Origin: an uncultured Eubacteriales bacterium | GTDB taxonomy: Bacteria; Bacillota; Clostridia; Christensenellales; Aristaeellaceae | NCBI GenBank assembly: GCA_902790495.1 | Contig: CADASK010000006.1 | Span: 1-55,239, forward strand | DNA: 55,239 nucleotides | Direction of reading: 5' to 3' | Part shown: positions 42,450-50,450 of the stretch, one piece after another | How the letters are laid out: each line of letters begins with the position of its first letter | Numbering within the stretch: position 1 is the first letter of the stretch | Position numbers and translations under genes: made by a program | The notes under the pieces: model-generated | What the model saw: the letters and a program-made list of their open reading frames with translations, nothing else | Databases searched by the model: none | Told to the model about the DNA's origin: nothing

Positions 42450-42478
42450 CAAAAAACCACGCCTCATACATGGCGTGG
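42450..42478 (-). terminator. Terminator of the Lgt-like operon
   Basis: CCACGCC and GGCGTGG form a 7-bp stem with an 8-nt loop, followed on the minus strand by TTTTTTG, 18 bases past the stop codon. Confidence 0.85.
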
Positions 42479-42495
42479 CTTAAATCACATTATCA

Positions 42496-43491
42496 TCAGC
42501 GGCTGCGCTTCCCGCTCTTGGCCGCCAGCGTATGTGCTGCCCTGATCATCAGCATGAGCATCAGCACAATGCACACCACCATGATGCAGTAGAAGATGAT
42601 AGCGGAGTGCTCCATCATCCAGGCGTTCGCGTTCTCGCTCAGCGGCAGGGGATCGATGAAGAGATAGGGCTTGTCCAGGGCAAACTGCAGAGCGATGTTG
42701 AGGCCGGCCAACACCCAGATCCAGATCAGCGGGCGGTAGGCGCCCTTCTTGCCGCGGGCGTGCAGCTTCGCGCAGACGAACCACAGCAGGCCCAAGGCTG
42801 TCAGCGCGCACACCACCTGCTCCGTGCGCACGAAGCTGAAGATGATGGTCACGGCGCGCAGCATCTCCGGGAAAATCTGGCAGATGCACAGGCTGTAGGC
42901 CGTGTGGGCGAACAGGAGGCCGCGGTGCGCCTGGTAGCGCTCCTCGCGGACGAGGGCCAGGGCGCAGATGATGAGGGCAATCAGCGCCTCGAAGGTGAAC
43001 ACCGCCAGGAACCATTCGCCGTAGCGGTTCTGCGCCGCGAAGGGGAAGCGGCAGAGCCATTCGATCTCGAGGTAATCGCCCCAGCCCACACTGCCCAGGA
43101 AGTACTCGCCGGCCCGGGCGAAAGCCACCAGCAGGCAGCCCGCGGGGGCGAAGATGTCCAGGGCCTCGGCGGGGGAGCGCTTCCTCAGCCGGGCGCACAT
43201 GGCCACCGCCAGGATCACGCCGATGGCGCCGCCCGCGAAGGAAAACTCCTCGGGCCGCAGCCGGATAAAGGCGGCTAAGCCGTAGTTCAGGATCGACGCG
43301 CGGAAGCGGCAGATGATGTAGACCAGCTTGGCGAAGAGATAGCCGAAGGGGATGGAGAAGAACAGCGTCGTGAGCGCCAGGCCCGCGGGCAGCCCCCGCC
43401 TGTGCAGGCGGGCGGCGTACAGCGCGAAACTCAGGATCAGGCCCGCGCCGAGGGTCATCAGATAGAAACCGGCTTGCACCGTCATGGTCAT
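42496..43491 (-). CDS. Lgt-like polytopic membrane protein (divergent)
   Basis: 331 residues with about nine membrane helices. The core FAGGAIGVILAVAMCARLRK, then ALDIFAPAGCLLVAFARAGE and YFLGSVGWGDYLEIEW, follows the arrangement of prolipoprotein diacylglyceryl transferase (GGxxG, ApalxlgqaiGRxGNFxNGE). However the signature R-x-G-N is R-A-G-E here and the surrounding charged residues differ. It overlaps the phosphodiester glycosidase gene by four bases (ATGA). It is probably a specialised paralogue rather than the housekeeping Lgt; lipid transfer is not established. Confidence 0.65.
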   Translation of the reverse strand: MTMTVQAGFYLMTLGAGLILSFALYAARLHRRGLPAGLALTTLFFSIPFGYLFAKLVYIICRFRASILNYGLAAFIRLRPEEFSFAGGAIGVILAVAMCARLRKRSPAEALDIFAPAGCLLVAFARAGEYFLGSVGWGDYLEIEWLCRFPFAAQNRYGEWFLAVFTFEALIALIICALALVREERYQAHRGLLFAHTAYSLCICQIFPEMLRAVTIIFSFVRTEQVVCALTALGLLWFVCAKLHARGKKGAYRPLIWIWVLAGLNIALQFALDKPYLFIDPLPLSENANAWMMEHSAIIFYCIMVVCIVLMLMLMIRAAHTLAAKSGKRSR

Positions 43492-44360
43492 TCCGCCTTC
43501 CAGGCCGAAGCGAAGTAAATGATGTCGCAGATGTCGCGGGTGGAGTTGTTCTTGACGTCGTTGATCTTCTTGTTCTGGAAAATCATCATGGTGGAGTCGC
43601 CGCCGTCCAGGTTGTAGGCGATGAGCACGTCCTGGCGCGCGACGAAGGCGGCGAACTGCTCCAGCGTCATGCCGGCGGAGCCGCGGGCCGGGGCGGCGCA
43701 GCAGATGGCTTTGTAGTGCAGTTCACCCACCTGGGCGATGCACATGCGCTGCCGCTTCTCGCGGGCGGCCATGTCCTGGCCGGTCACGTCGGGGCAGACC
43801 TCACCGTTCTCGACCAGGATCGGTCCGAAATAGAAGGCGTTCATGATCTTGCGGCCGCGCACGCTGCCGGTGATGCTGCCGTCCTCCGCCAGATGACGGC
43901 CGTGGAAATTGCCCAGCTCGTCCACCAGCAGCACGTCACGGTCGCCGTTGAGCTTGTTGAGGTAGAGCTGACCCTGGCGCAGGATGTAGCCGGAGCCGGT
44001 GTAGCAGAAATAGTCGCCGTCGATGGCGAGCACGGCGTTCACGCGGCGGGCCAGCTTCTGGCCGTCCATGGCCATGGTGGAGCTGAAGCCGTCGGCGGCG
44101 GCGGTGCGCAGCTGCGCGGGATCGGTGATCTGGATGTCCGCGATCCAATAGTCACAGTTCTCCTCGCGGCCCAGCTCGATGCTGACCTTGATGGTGGGAT
44201 CCTCATAGGCGAGATCCCCGCTGTAGCCGGAGGCCAGGGGCGGCATGCCGCCGGTTTCGTCGATGGGCAGCTGGACGACTTCAGCCTGGGCGGACAGAAG
44301 GCCCGTCAGGCTGAACAGGGTCACAAGGGCGAGGAGACAGAGAAAGAACCTTTTCTTCAT
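43488..44360 (-). CDS. Exported phosphodiester glycosidase-family (NAGPA domain) protein
   Basis: 290 residues with a signal peptide (KKRFFLCLLALVTLFSLTGL, site after AQA) and one NAGPA domain, related to the enzyme that uncovers mannose 6-phosphate by removing GlcNAc. Motifs are VSIELGREENCDYWIADIQI, VLAIDGDYFCYTGSGYILRQ, VRGRKIMNAFYFGPILVENG, RMCIAQVGELHYKAI and the catalytic-type AYNLDGGDSTMMIFQNKKIN. In bacteria related domains act on cell-envelope glycans or surface phosphoglycans. It is coupled to the Lgt-like gene, suggesting a joint envelope role. Good promoter upstream. Confidence 0.88.
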   Translation of the reverse strand: MKKRFFLCLLALVTLFSLTGLLSAQAEVVQLPIDETGGMPPLASGYSGDLAYEDPTIKVSIELGREENCDYWIADIQITDPAQLRTAAADGFSSTMAMDGQKLARRVNAVLAIDGDYFCYTGSGYILRQGQLYLNKLNGDRDVLLVDELGNFHGRHLAEDGSITGSVRGRKIMNAFYFGPILVENGEVCPDVTGQDMAAREKRQRMCIAQVGELHYKAICCAAPARGSAGMTLEQFAAFVARQDVLIAYNLDGGDSTMMIFQNKKINDVKNNSTRDICDIIYFASAWKAE

Positions 44361-44410
44361 AGACTAAGACACCTCACGTGGTTCTCGTATGCGCGGCGGC
44401 ATACATAATC

Positions 44411-44440
44411 ATTTTACATGATACGCTTGAGGGCTGTCAA
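44411..44440 (-). promoter_or_regulatory. Promoter of the NAGPA/Lgt-like operon
   Basis: On the minus strand a perfect TTGACA (44435-44440), an 18-bp spacer and TAAAAT (44411-44416), 51 bases before the start. In the rest of this 344-bp divergent gap, 44441-44583 shows nothing I can name. Confidence 0.75.
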
Positions 44441-44583
44441 TGTACGGCCCAAGGAATTTACAGAATAGTCATATATCTGACGCTTTTTGGCTTTTCATCC
44501 TGCTGTGCCTCCTTTCTTGCCGCGCTGCAGGGCTTCCGAAGCCTGCCGAGCGGGCGGCTCTCCAGCCTTGCATGGCCTAAGTG

Positions 44584-44602
44584 TTTCGTATATATTACGA
44601 AA
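44584..44602. promoter_or_regulatory. Perfect dyad, candidate operator upstream of the peptidoglycan-binding gene
   Basis: TTTCGTA and TACGAAA are perfect 7-bp inverted arms around TATAT. The site ends 15 bases before the -35 box of the plus-strand promoter, the usual place for a dimeric activator or regulator. No regulator gene is nearby. Confidence 0.5.
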
Positions 44603-44617
44603 GAAAGTCAATTTCTG

Positions 44618-44646
44618 TTGACAGCTTTACGAGAATGTTTTACAAT
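44618..44646 (+). promoter_or_regulatory. Promoter of the peptidoglycan-binding protein gene
   Basis: A perfect TTGACA (44618-44623), a 17-bp spacer and TACAAT (44641-44646), 58 bases before the ATG. This is the strongest promoter match in the window. Confidence 0.85.
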
Positions 44647-44704
44647 GTATGCGGATGCGTCTGAGTATCCGCTTTATCCTTTGATCGCATAGGAGGGCAC
44701 AACG

Positions 44705-47362
44705 ATGAAAAAGCTGTGTGCCGCACTGGCCTGCCTGGCCCTTCTCGTCAGTCTTGCGCTCACCGGGGCGCAGGCGGCGCTGAGCTATCCCTTCACCACC
44801 GTCACCACGGACTCGGTGCGCATGCGCAGGAGCGCGTCCAGCACCGCCATCGTCCTCGAGACGCTCCCCCAGGGGGAGACCGTGACCGTGACCGGCGAGC
44901 GGGGCAGCTATTTTGCCGTGGAATACGCAGGCCGCAAGGGCTATATCCTCAAGCAATACCTCTCTGTCGAGAGCGATGTGATGGTGACCATCGCGCCGGC
45001 GGCCACCCCCACGGCCGGCGGCTATCCCTACAGCACCACCACCAACACCAAGGCGAGCCTGCTGGCGAAGGCCGACCGGAAATCCACCCGGCTGGCCACC
45101 ATCCCCAAGGGCGCGACGGTGGAGATGCTGAGCCTGGGCCGCACCTTCGCCCACCTGACCTACAAGGGCCAGGAGGGCTATGTCATCAAGGAGTACGTCA
45201 ACCTGCTGCCCATCGTGAAGGTCAAGGCCACGGAGGCCCCGGCGGTCGAGGTGGCCCCGGTGGATGACGCGAGCACCTACCAGGTGCTGCAGACCGGCAG
45301 CGCGGGCTCGGCGGTCATCGCCCTGCAGAACGCGCTGAAGGAGCTGGGCTTCCTCTCCGGCGCGGTGGACGGCCAGTTTGGCCGCGCGACCGAGCAGGCC
45401 GTCATCGCCTTCCAGAACCGCAACGAGTATCCGGCCACCGGCGTGGTGGACGCGAACCTCCAGGCCTTCCTCTACAGCGGATCGCCGAAGAACGCCGCGG
45501 GCTCCAAGACCAATGTCAAGACGCTCGCGCCCGTGGAGGGCGTGACCATCCGCCAGGGCAACACGGGCGAGCAGGTGGGCACCGTGCAGATCCGCCTGCG
45601 GGAGCTGGGCTACTATGCCGGCGAGATCACCATGGTGCACGACAGCGAGACGGTGAAGGCGGTCAAGGCCTTCCAGAAGGCCAACGGACTCACGGCGGAC
45701 GGCAAGGTCGGCGGCACCACCTGGTCGCTGCTGTTCAGCGGCAGCGCCTTCGCGGCGGGCGTCACGGCCACGCCTGTGCCCACGGCGGTGCCCACACCCG
45801 CTCCGACCATGGCCCGTCCAGGTACCACCGTGCGCCAGGGCGCCAAGGGCGCGGACGCGAAGATGGTGCAGAACCGCCTGAAGGCCCTCGGCTACTTCAC
45901 CAACCGGGTGGACGGCCTCTTCGGGGATCGCAGCGTGAAGGCCCTCAAGGCCTTCCAGGAGAACAACGGCCTGACGCCGGACGGCATCGCGGGCCCCGAC
46001 ACCTACGACGTGCTCTTCAGCGCGAACGCGCTGAAGGCCAACCAGAAGCCCACGCCGACGCCCGTGCCCACCGAGGTGCCCACGCCCACGCCCGAGCCCA
46101 CGCCGCTGACGGCGGAGAACGCCCTGGTCATCAAGCTGGGCGTGACGGGCGAAGAGGTGAGATCCCTGCAGCAGCGCCTGACCGCCCTGGGCTACTACCA
46201 GGCGACGGCGGACGGCACCTGCAAGGCGGACGACGTGGCGGCCATCCGGGCCTTCCAGAAGAAGAACGGCCTGCGGGTGGACGGCGCGGCGGGCTATGAA
46301 ACCCAGGTGCGCCTCTACTCCTCCTCCGCGGTGATGTATTCCGGCGCGGTGGCGGGCGGCACGGTGGACGACTTCAGCACCCTGAAGCTGGGCATGACCG
46401 GCGAGGCCGTGCGCGCCCTGCAGGAGCGGCTGATCGAGCTGAAATACCTTTTCGGCAAGGCGGACGGCGTCTACGGCACCGACACGGCCAACGCGGTCAT
46501 CGCCTTCCAGCGGGCCAACAACCTGAGCCGGGACGGCATCGCGGGCAGCACGACCCTCGCCAAGCTCTACGCGGGCAGCGCGAAGGCTGCCTCCTCCACG
46601 CCGACGGCGGCCCCGGCTACCGCCAGCGCCTCCGCGAGCCTCAAGCAGGGCGACAAGGGCTCGGACGTCACCAGCCTGCAGAAGCGGCTGATCGAGCTGG
46701 GCTATCTCTCCGGCAAGGCGGACGGCACCTTCGGCTCCCTCACGGCCAAGGCCCTCGTGGCCTTCCAGAAGGCGAACAAGCTCTCCAGCGACGGCATCGC
46801 CGGGGCCGCGACCCTGGCCGCCCTCAACAGCTCCTCCGCCGTGAACGCCAGCGGCAAGACCCAGGCCGCTTCGACCACGGCGTTGGCCTCGACCGCCACG
46901 GCCACGGCGACGGCTACCAAGCCCTCGGCCTCCTCCGTGCGCTACGCCAACTGGTACACCGAGGTGAAGGCCGCGGCGCGCAAGTACCAGTACGCCACGG
47001 TGTATGACTATGCCACGGGCATCAGCTGGCAGGTGCACATGTTCTCCTTCGGCGCGCACGCGGACGCGGAGCCGTTGACCGCCAACGACACGGCGAAGAT
47101 GATCCGCGCCTTCGGGGGCAAGACGACCTGGAATCCCAAGGGCGTGTGGGTGACGCTCTCCAACGGCGTGACCTACATGGCGACCATCCACGATATGCCC
47201 CATGAGACCTCCCACATCATGGACAACAACTTTGACGGACACCTGTGCATCCACTTCCCGCGCACGGCGGCGGAGGTGGCCTCCATCGGCCCCTACGCCA
47301 CCAGCCATCAGGCGGCTGTCGACGCCGGCTGGAGCTACACCCAGAAGCTGGCGGGAAACTAA
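44705..47362 (+). CDS. Secreted protein with two SH3b, six peptidoglycan-binding repeats and a C-terminal domain
   Basis: 885 residues. Signal peptide (KKLCAALACLALLVSLALTG, site after AQA); two SH3b domains (about 28-90, 105-170); then six PG_binding_1 repeats of about 65 residues, separated in places by P/T or A/T/S-rich linkers (TPVPTAVPTPAP, TPTPVPTEVPTPTPEPTP). Each repeat has the ALQxRLxxLGYxxGxxDGxFG...AFQxxNGLxxDGIAG form. The last about 150 residues (from SVRYANWYTEVKAAARKYQY) form a domain with MATIHDMPHETSHIMDNNFD and GHLCIHF; it recalls a clostridial cell-wall domain of the GHFCIHF type, but I know no enzyme name. It is likely a wall-bound hydrolase or scaffold. Confidence 0.88.
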   Translation: MKKLCAALACLALLVSLALTGAQAALSYPFTTVTTDSVRMRRSASSTAIVLETLPQGETVTVTGERGSYFAVEYAGRKGYILKQYLSVESDVMVTIAPAATPTAGGYPYSTTTNTKASLLAKADRKSTRLATIPKGATVEMLSLGRTFAHLTYKGQEGYVIKEYVNLLPIVKVKATEAPAVEVAPVDDASTYQVLQTGSAGSAVIALQNALKELGFLSGAVDGQFGRATEQAVIAFQNRNEYPATGVVDANLQAFLYSGSPKNAAGSKTNVKTLAPVEGVTIRQGNTGEQVGTVQIRLRELGYYAGEITMVHDSETVKAVKAFQKANGLTADGKVGGTTWSLLFSGSAFAAGVTATPVPTAVPTPAPTMARPGTTVRQGAKGADAKMVQNRLKALGYFTNRVDGLFGDRSVKALKAFQENNGLTPDGIAGPDTYDVLFSANALKANQKPTPTPVPTEVPTPTPEPTPLTAENALVIKLGVTGEEVRSLQQRLTALGYYQATADGTCKADDVAAIRAFQKKNGLRVDGAAGYETQVRLYSSSAVMYSGAVAGGTVDDFSTLKLGMTGEAVRALQERLIELKYLFGKADGVYGTDTANAVIAFQRANNLSRDGIAGSTTLAKLYAGSAKAASSTPTAAPATASASASLKQGDKGSDVTSLQKRLIELGYLSGKADGTFGSLTAKALVAFQKANKLSSDGIAGAATLAALNSSSAVNASGKTQAASTTALASTATATATATKPSASSVRYANWYTEVKAAARKYQYATVYDYATGISWQVHMFSFGAHADAEPLTANDTAKMIRAFGGKTTWNPKGVWVTLSNGVTYMATIHDMPHETSHIMDNNFDGHLCIHFPRTAAEVASIGPYATSHQAAVDAGWSYTQKLAGN

Positions 47363-47375
47363 TCGAACATGGCAT

Positions 47376-47410
47376 CGGCAGCCGCTCCATCGCGCAGCGG
47401 CTGCCGTTTT
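47376..47410 (+). terminator. Terminator of the peptidoglycan-binding protein gene
   Basis: CGGCAGCCGCT and AGCGGCTGCCG form an 11-bp stem with a 9-nt loop, followed by TTTTG, 14 bases past the stop. Confidence 0.9.
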
Positions 47411-47448
47411 GATTGCCTGATATAGCGCGTTCCGCCGGCGCAAAAGCC

Positions 47449-47478
47449 TTGCGGGAAAGCGCCTGCTTATGGTATAAT
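47449..47478 (+). promoter_or_regulatory. Promoter of the NlpC/P60-like gene
   Basis: TTGCGG (47449-47454), an 18-bp spacer and a perfect TATAAT (47473-47478), 22 bases before the GTG start. Confidence 0.7.
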
Positions 47479-47500
47479 TCCACCGAGGGAGTGATGAAAC

Positions 47501-48379
47501 GTGAAGCGTATCTTCTGCACACTGTTTGCGCTGCTCATGCTGATGAGCTGCTGCGCCGCCGGCGCTGAGCTGCAGCGCAGCGAATACCTGGACAAGGCCC
47601 TGTCCATGCTGGAGGAGGGCAACCCCTTCGTGAAGCGCTACAACGAGATCACCGAATCTAACGTGCAGCCGCTGTTCCCCCAGGGCATTCCTTATTTTTT
47701 CGGCGGACAGAACCAGGTGCCAATCTTCGCCAAGTACCCGGAGTACACCACCCGCAAGGCCTGGTTGGGCGACGGCTGGCAGATCAAGGATCAGAACTAT
47801 ATCTACGGCTTTGACTGCTACGGCTTCATCAACTGGATCTGGGGCGAGGCCAACGGCGACGATCTGGACAACATCGAGAGCCTGATGAAGGAGGCCATGC
47901 ATCACGGCGAGCACCTGTGGTGCAGCGAGATTGACCCCTTCGTGCCCTACTGGGATACCCTGGCCCAGCACCTGCAGCCCGGCGACCTCTTCGCCATGAA
48001 CCACGGGGCCAAGCATGTGGCGATGTTCATCGGCACCCTGCGGGACTTCGGCTACACGGCGGAGGATCACCCGAACCTTGCGCCCTGGCTGGACTATCCG
48101 CTGATGATCCACAGCCAGTATTTCCACCCGGCCTTTGAGGATCGCTTCAAGGAGCTGATCCGCTACGGCCTGCCGAAGTACCGCGGCTGCAAGCCCACCC
48201 AGGGCGGCGTCACCGTGTCGCTGATCGGCGTGCCGTTGGAGGAGGTTCAGCACCACGTGACCAAGCGCGTGAACGACACGGACCTGGACGCCTGGTATTT
48301 CGACATCGGCTATGAGGAGATTCTCACGGTCATCAACACCGAGGACATGCGCCAGTGGTGCTGGTACAGGGAGCCCTGA
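47501..48379 (+). CDS. Exported NlpC/P60-like protein
   Basis: 292 residues. The signal peptide (KRIFCTLFALLMLMSC) ends in LMSC, which could serve as a lipobox, or be cleaved after AAGA. The mature part has a cysteine in YGFDCYGFINWIWGEA and a histidine in LQPGDLFAMNHGAKHVAMFIG, the Cys-His arrangement of NlpC/P60 and amidase-type cysteine peptidases that cut peptidoglycan stem peptides. The order and spacing fit, although similarity outside these motifs is not obvious to me. Start GTG at 47501 after GGGAG. The Nudix gene begins three bases after its stop. Confidence 0.75.
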   Translation: MKRIFCTLFALLMLMSCCAAGAELQRSEYLDKALSMLEEGNPFVKRYNEITESNVQPLFPQGIPYFFGGQNQVPIFAKYPEYTTRKAWLGDGWQIKDQNYIYGFDCYGFINWIWGEANGDDLDNIESLMKEAMHHGEHLWCSEIDPFVPYWDTLAQHLQPGDLFAMNHGAKHVAMFIGTLRDFGYTAEDHPNLAPWLDYPLMIHSQYFHPAFEDRFKELIRYGLPKYRGCKPTQGGVTVSLIGVPLEEVQHHVTKRVNDTDLDAWYFDIGYEEILTVINTEDMRQWCWYREP

Positions 48380-48381
48380 CG

Positions 48382-48927
48382 ATGGTAGAGAGAGTGGATC
48401 TGTATACCTATGACCGACAGCCCACGGGCGAAACCGCGCTGCGCGGGGAGAAGCTGCCGCCGGACCGCTACCGCATGGTGGTGCACGTGTGCCTCTTCGG
48501 GAGCGACGGGCGGATGCTGATCCAGCAGCGCTCGGCGTCCCACGCGCGCTGGACGGGCCTGTGGGACGTGACCATGGGCGGCGGCGCGCAGACGGGCGAC
48601 GACAGCCGCACCGCTGCCGCGCGGGAGCTGCTGGAGGAGATCGGCCTCCGGGCCGATCTCACGGGCCTGCCGCCGGCGCTGACCCTGCGTCCCGGCCAGG
48701 TAATCGACGACTTTTATATCCTGCGCGGGGATCCCGCGCCCGAGACCCTTCGGCTGCAGGCCGAGGAGGTGCAGGCGGTGCGCTGGGCGGACGCGGGGGA
48801 CATCCACCGGATGATCGACGCGGGGACGTTCATTCCCTACAAACATGAGCTGATCGACCTGCTCTTCGCCCTCCGGGACAGCCGGGGCTGCTGGACGCGC
48901 CCGGACAGGCGCGGGGCTTCTGGTTGA
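48382..48927 (+). CDS. Nudix hydrolase
   Basis: 181 residues, cytoplasmic. The Nudix box is GGGAQTGDDSRTAAARELLE followed by EIGL, close to GX5EX7REUXEEXGU but with Asp in place of the first Glu. The N-terminal DLYTYDRQPTGETALRGEKL and VCLFGSDGRMLIQQRSASHA resemble the YfcD/isopentenyl-diphosphate-isomerase-like branch. Substrates of that branch vary. The ATG at 48382 follows AGGGAG. It lies upstream of the replication genes and three bases after the NlpC-like gene, so it may be transcribed with both. Confidence 0.9.
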   Translation: MVERVDLYTYDRQPTGETALRGEKLPPDRYRMVVHVCLFGSDGRMLIQQRSASHARWTGLWDVTMGGGAQTGDDSRTAAARELLEEIGLRADLTGLPPALTLRPGQVIDDFYILRGDPAPETLRLQAEEVQAVRWADAGDIHRMIDAGTFIPYKHELIDLLFALRDSRGCWTRPDRRGASG

Positions 48928-48953
48928 GAACAAGGCATGAAAGGAAGTACGGC

Positions 48954-50450
48954 ATGAGCCTTTTCGGCTTTCAGAGCGGATCTGACCGGTGGGAGAGCAC
49001 ACCGGTCAGCAATCTTTTCATAGAGGAATACCTGCCGACCGCCAAGGGCGATCACGTCCGGGTCTACCTCTACGGGCTGATGCGGAGCCACTTTCCGGAT
49101 GAAAGCCTGAGCGTGGAGGACGTGGCGCTGGCCCTGGGTATGGAGAAGCAGGACGTGTTGGGCGCCTTCCGGCACTGGGAGTTCGTGGGACTGGTGGAGC
49201 GCGTGAGCGACAACCCGCCGGCTTACCGTTATCTGCATCCCGCCCAGCGGGAGCTGGAGGGTGGCCAGCGGGTTGACCCGAGGTGGCTGTCCTTTGTGGA
49301 GTCCCTGCACAGCCAGTTCGGCAACGAGCGCACCCTGCACTCCGGCGAGATCAGCACCGCGTGCGAGTGGGTGGAGGTCTACCACCTGCCCCAGGAGGTC
49401 GTGCTGCTGTTCATCCGCCACATGATCGACACCAAGGGCAAAAACTTCAGCTTCACGGCGGGCGACACCAACGAGCTGATCGGCGAGATGATCGACGCGC
49501 GGGTGAGCACCATCGACGAGGCGGCCCAGATCCTCGAGCGCGACAAGGCCGTGCGGGACGGGGCGAAGGCCCTGCTGCGCCGCCTGGGCGTCAGCCGCCG
49601 CCTGCCATCCCGCGATGAGCTGGAGCTGTACAGGAAGTGGCTGCGGGACTGGGGCTACACGTCCCAGGCCATCGAGGCCGCCTGCGCTGAGACGACCAAG
49701 ACGAACAGCCCGTCCTTCGGCTATATCGACACGATCCTGCGCCGCATGCTGGAGCAGAGCGGCCAGGCCACGGCGACGGAGCGGGAGACTCTGGAGCTGC
49801 AGGAGACCCGCGCGAGCCTCCGCAAACTGCTGGAGGTGCTGGGGCTGGACGTGGACACCTTCACCGAGCCCGGCACGCTGGCCTGGTACCGCTCGATGCT
49901 GGAGCTGTTCGACGACAGGGTGATCGAGCTGGCGGGCCGGTGGTGCGCGGAGGAGAACAAGCGCACCCTCGACCAGGTGCAGCTGGTACTGGAGCGCTGG
50001 CATGAGCGCGGCGCGCGCACCGCGGAGGACGTGGAGGCGCTGCTGAAGCCCGTGCGCGACCAGCAGCGGCTGCTCAAGACGCTGTGGCACCTCTGGGGCC
50101 GCAGGGAGCGGCTCGCGAAGCAGGACTACGAGCTGACCGCGAAGTGGCAGCAGACCTGGGGCTTCTCCGCCGATATGATCCTGGCCGTGGCCCCCTGGGC
50201 GACGGAGGCGGACAAGCCCATGCCCTATCTGGACGGCGTGCTGCAGAACCTGCACGACAAGGGCATCACGACCTATGAGGCCGCGAAGGCGGAGCACGAG
50301 AAGCGCCGGCAGGAGGGCGTCCGGCCCGCCGGGAAGGCGCGGGAGAATCCGGCCCTGCAGTACGACCAGCGGAGCTATGAGACCGATACGCGGGAAATGC
50401 CGGAATGGCTGAAGCAGAATCTGGCGGGGGAGGCGCACCATGCGCAGTGA
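48954..50450 (+). CDS. DnaD-domain replication initiation protein with several DnaD-like modules
   Basis: 498 residues. An N-terminal winged-helix part (about 1-110, FIEEYLPTAKGDHVRVYLYG, LALGMEKQDVLGAFRHWEFV) is followed by about three DnaD/DnaB C-terminal-type helical modules: ELELYRKWLRDWGYTSQAIE with FGYIDTILRRM; TLAWYRSMLELFDDRVIELA; and DYELTAKWQQTWGFSADMIL with MPYLDGVLQNLHDKGI. In Bacillota such proteins help load the replicative helicase. The gene overlaps the DnaC-like gene by 11 bases. The ATG at 48954 has AAAGGAAG. It is longer than typical DnaD, through the repeated modules. Confidence 0.87.
   Translation: MSLFGFQSGSDRWESTPVSNLFIEEYLPTAKGDHVRVYLYGLMRSHFPDESLSVEDVALALGMEKQDVLGAFRHWEFVGLVERVSDNPPAYRYLHPAQRELEGGQRVDPRWLSFVESLHSQFGNERTLHSGEISTACEWVEVYHLPQEVVLLFIRHMIDTKGKNFSFTAGDTNELIGEMIDARVSTIDEAAQILERDKAVRDGAKALLRRLGVSRRLPSRDELELYRKWLRDWGYTSQAIEAACAETTKTNSPSFGYIDTILRRMLEQSGQATATERETLELQETRASLRKLLEVLGLDVDTFTEPGTLAWYRSMLELFDDRVIELAGRWCAEENKRTLDQVQLVLERWHERGARTAEDVEALLKPVRDQQRLLKTLWHLWGRRERLAKQDYELTAKWQQTWGFSADMILAVAPWATEADKPMPYLDGVLQNLHDKGITTYEAAKAEHEKRRQEGVRPAGKARENPALQYDQRSYETDTREMPEWLKQNLAGEAHHAQ

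Noticed and set aside
44378-44692. Plus-strand open frame of 104 codons in the divergent gap
   Set aside because: It overlaps both promoters and the dyad, has no ribosome site and shows no protein-like composition.
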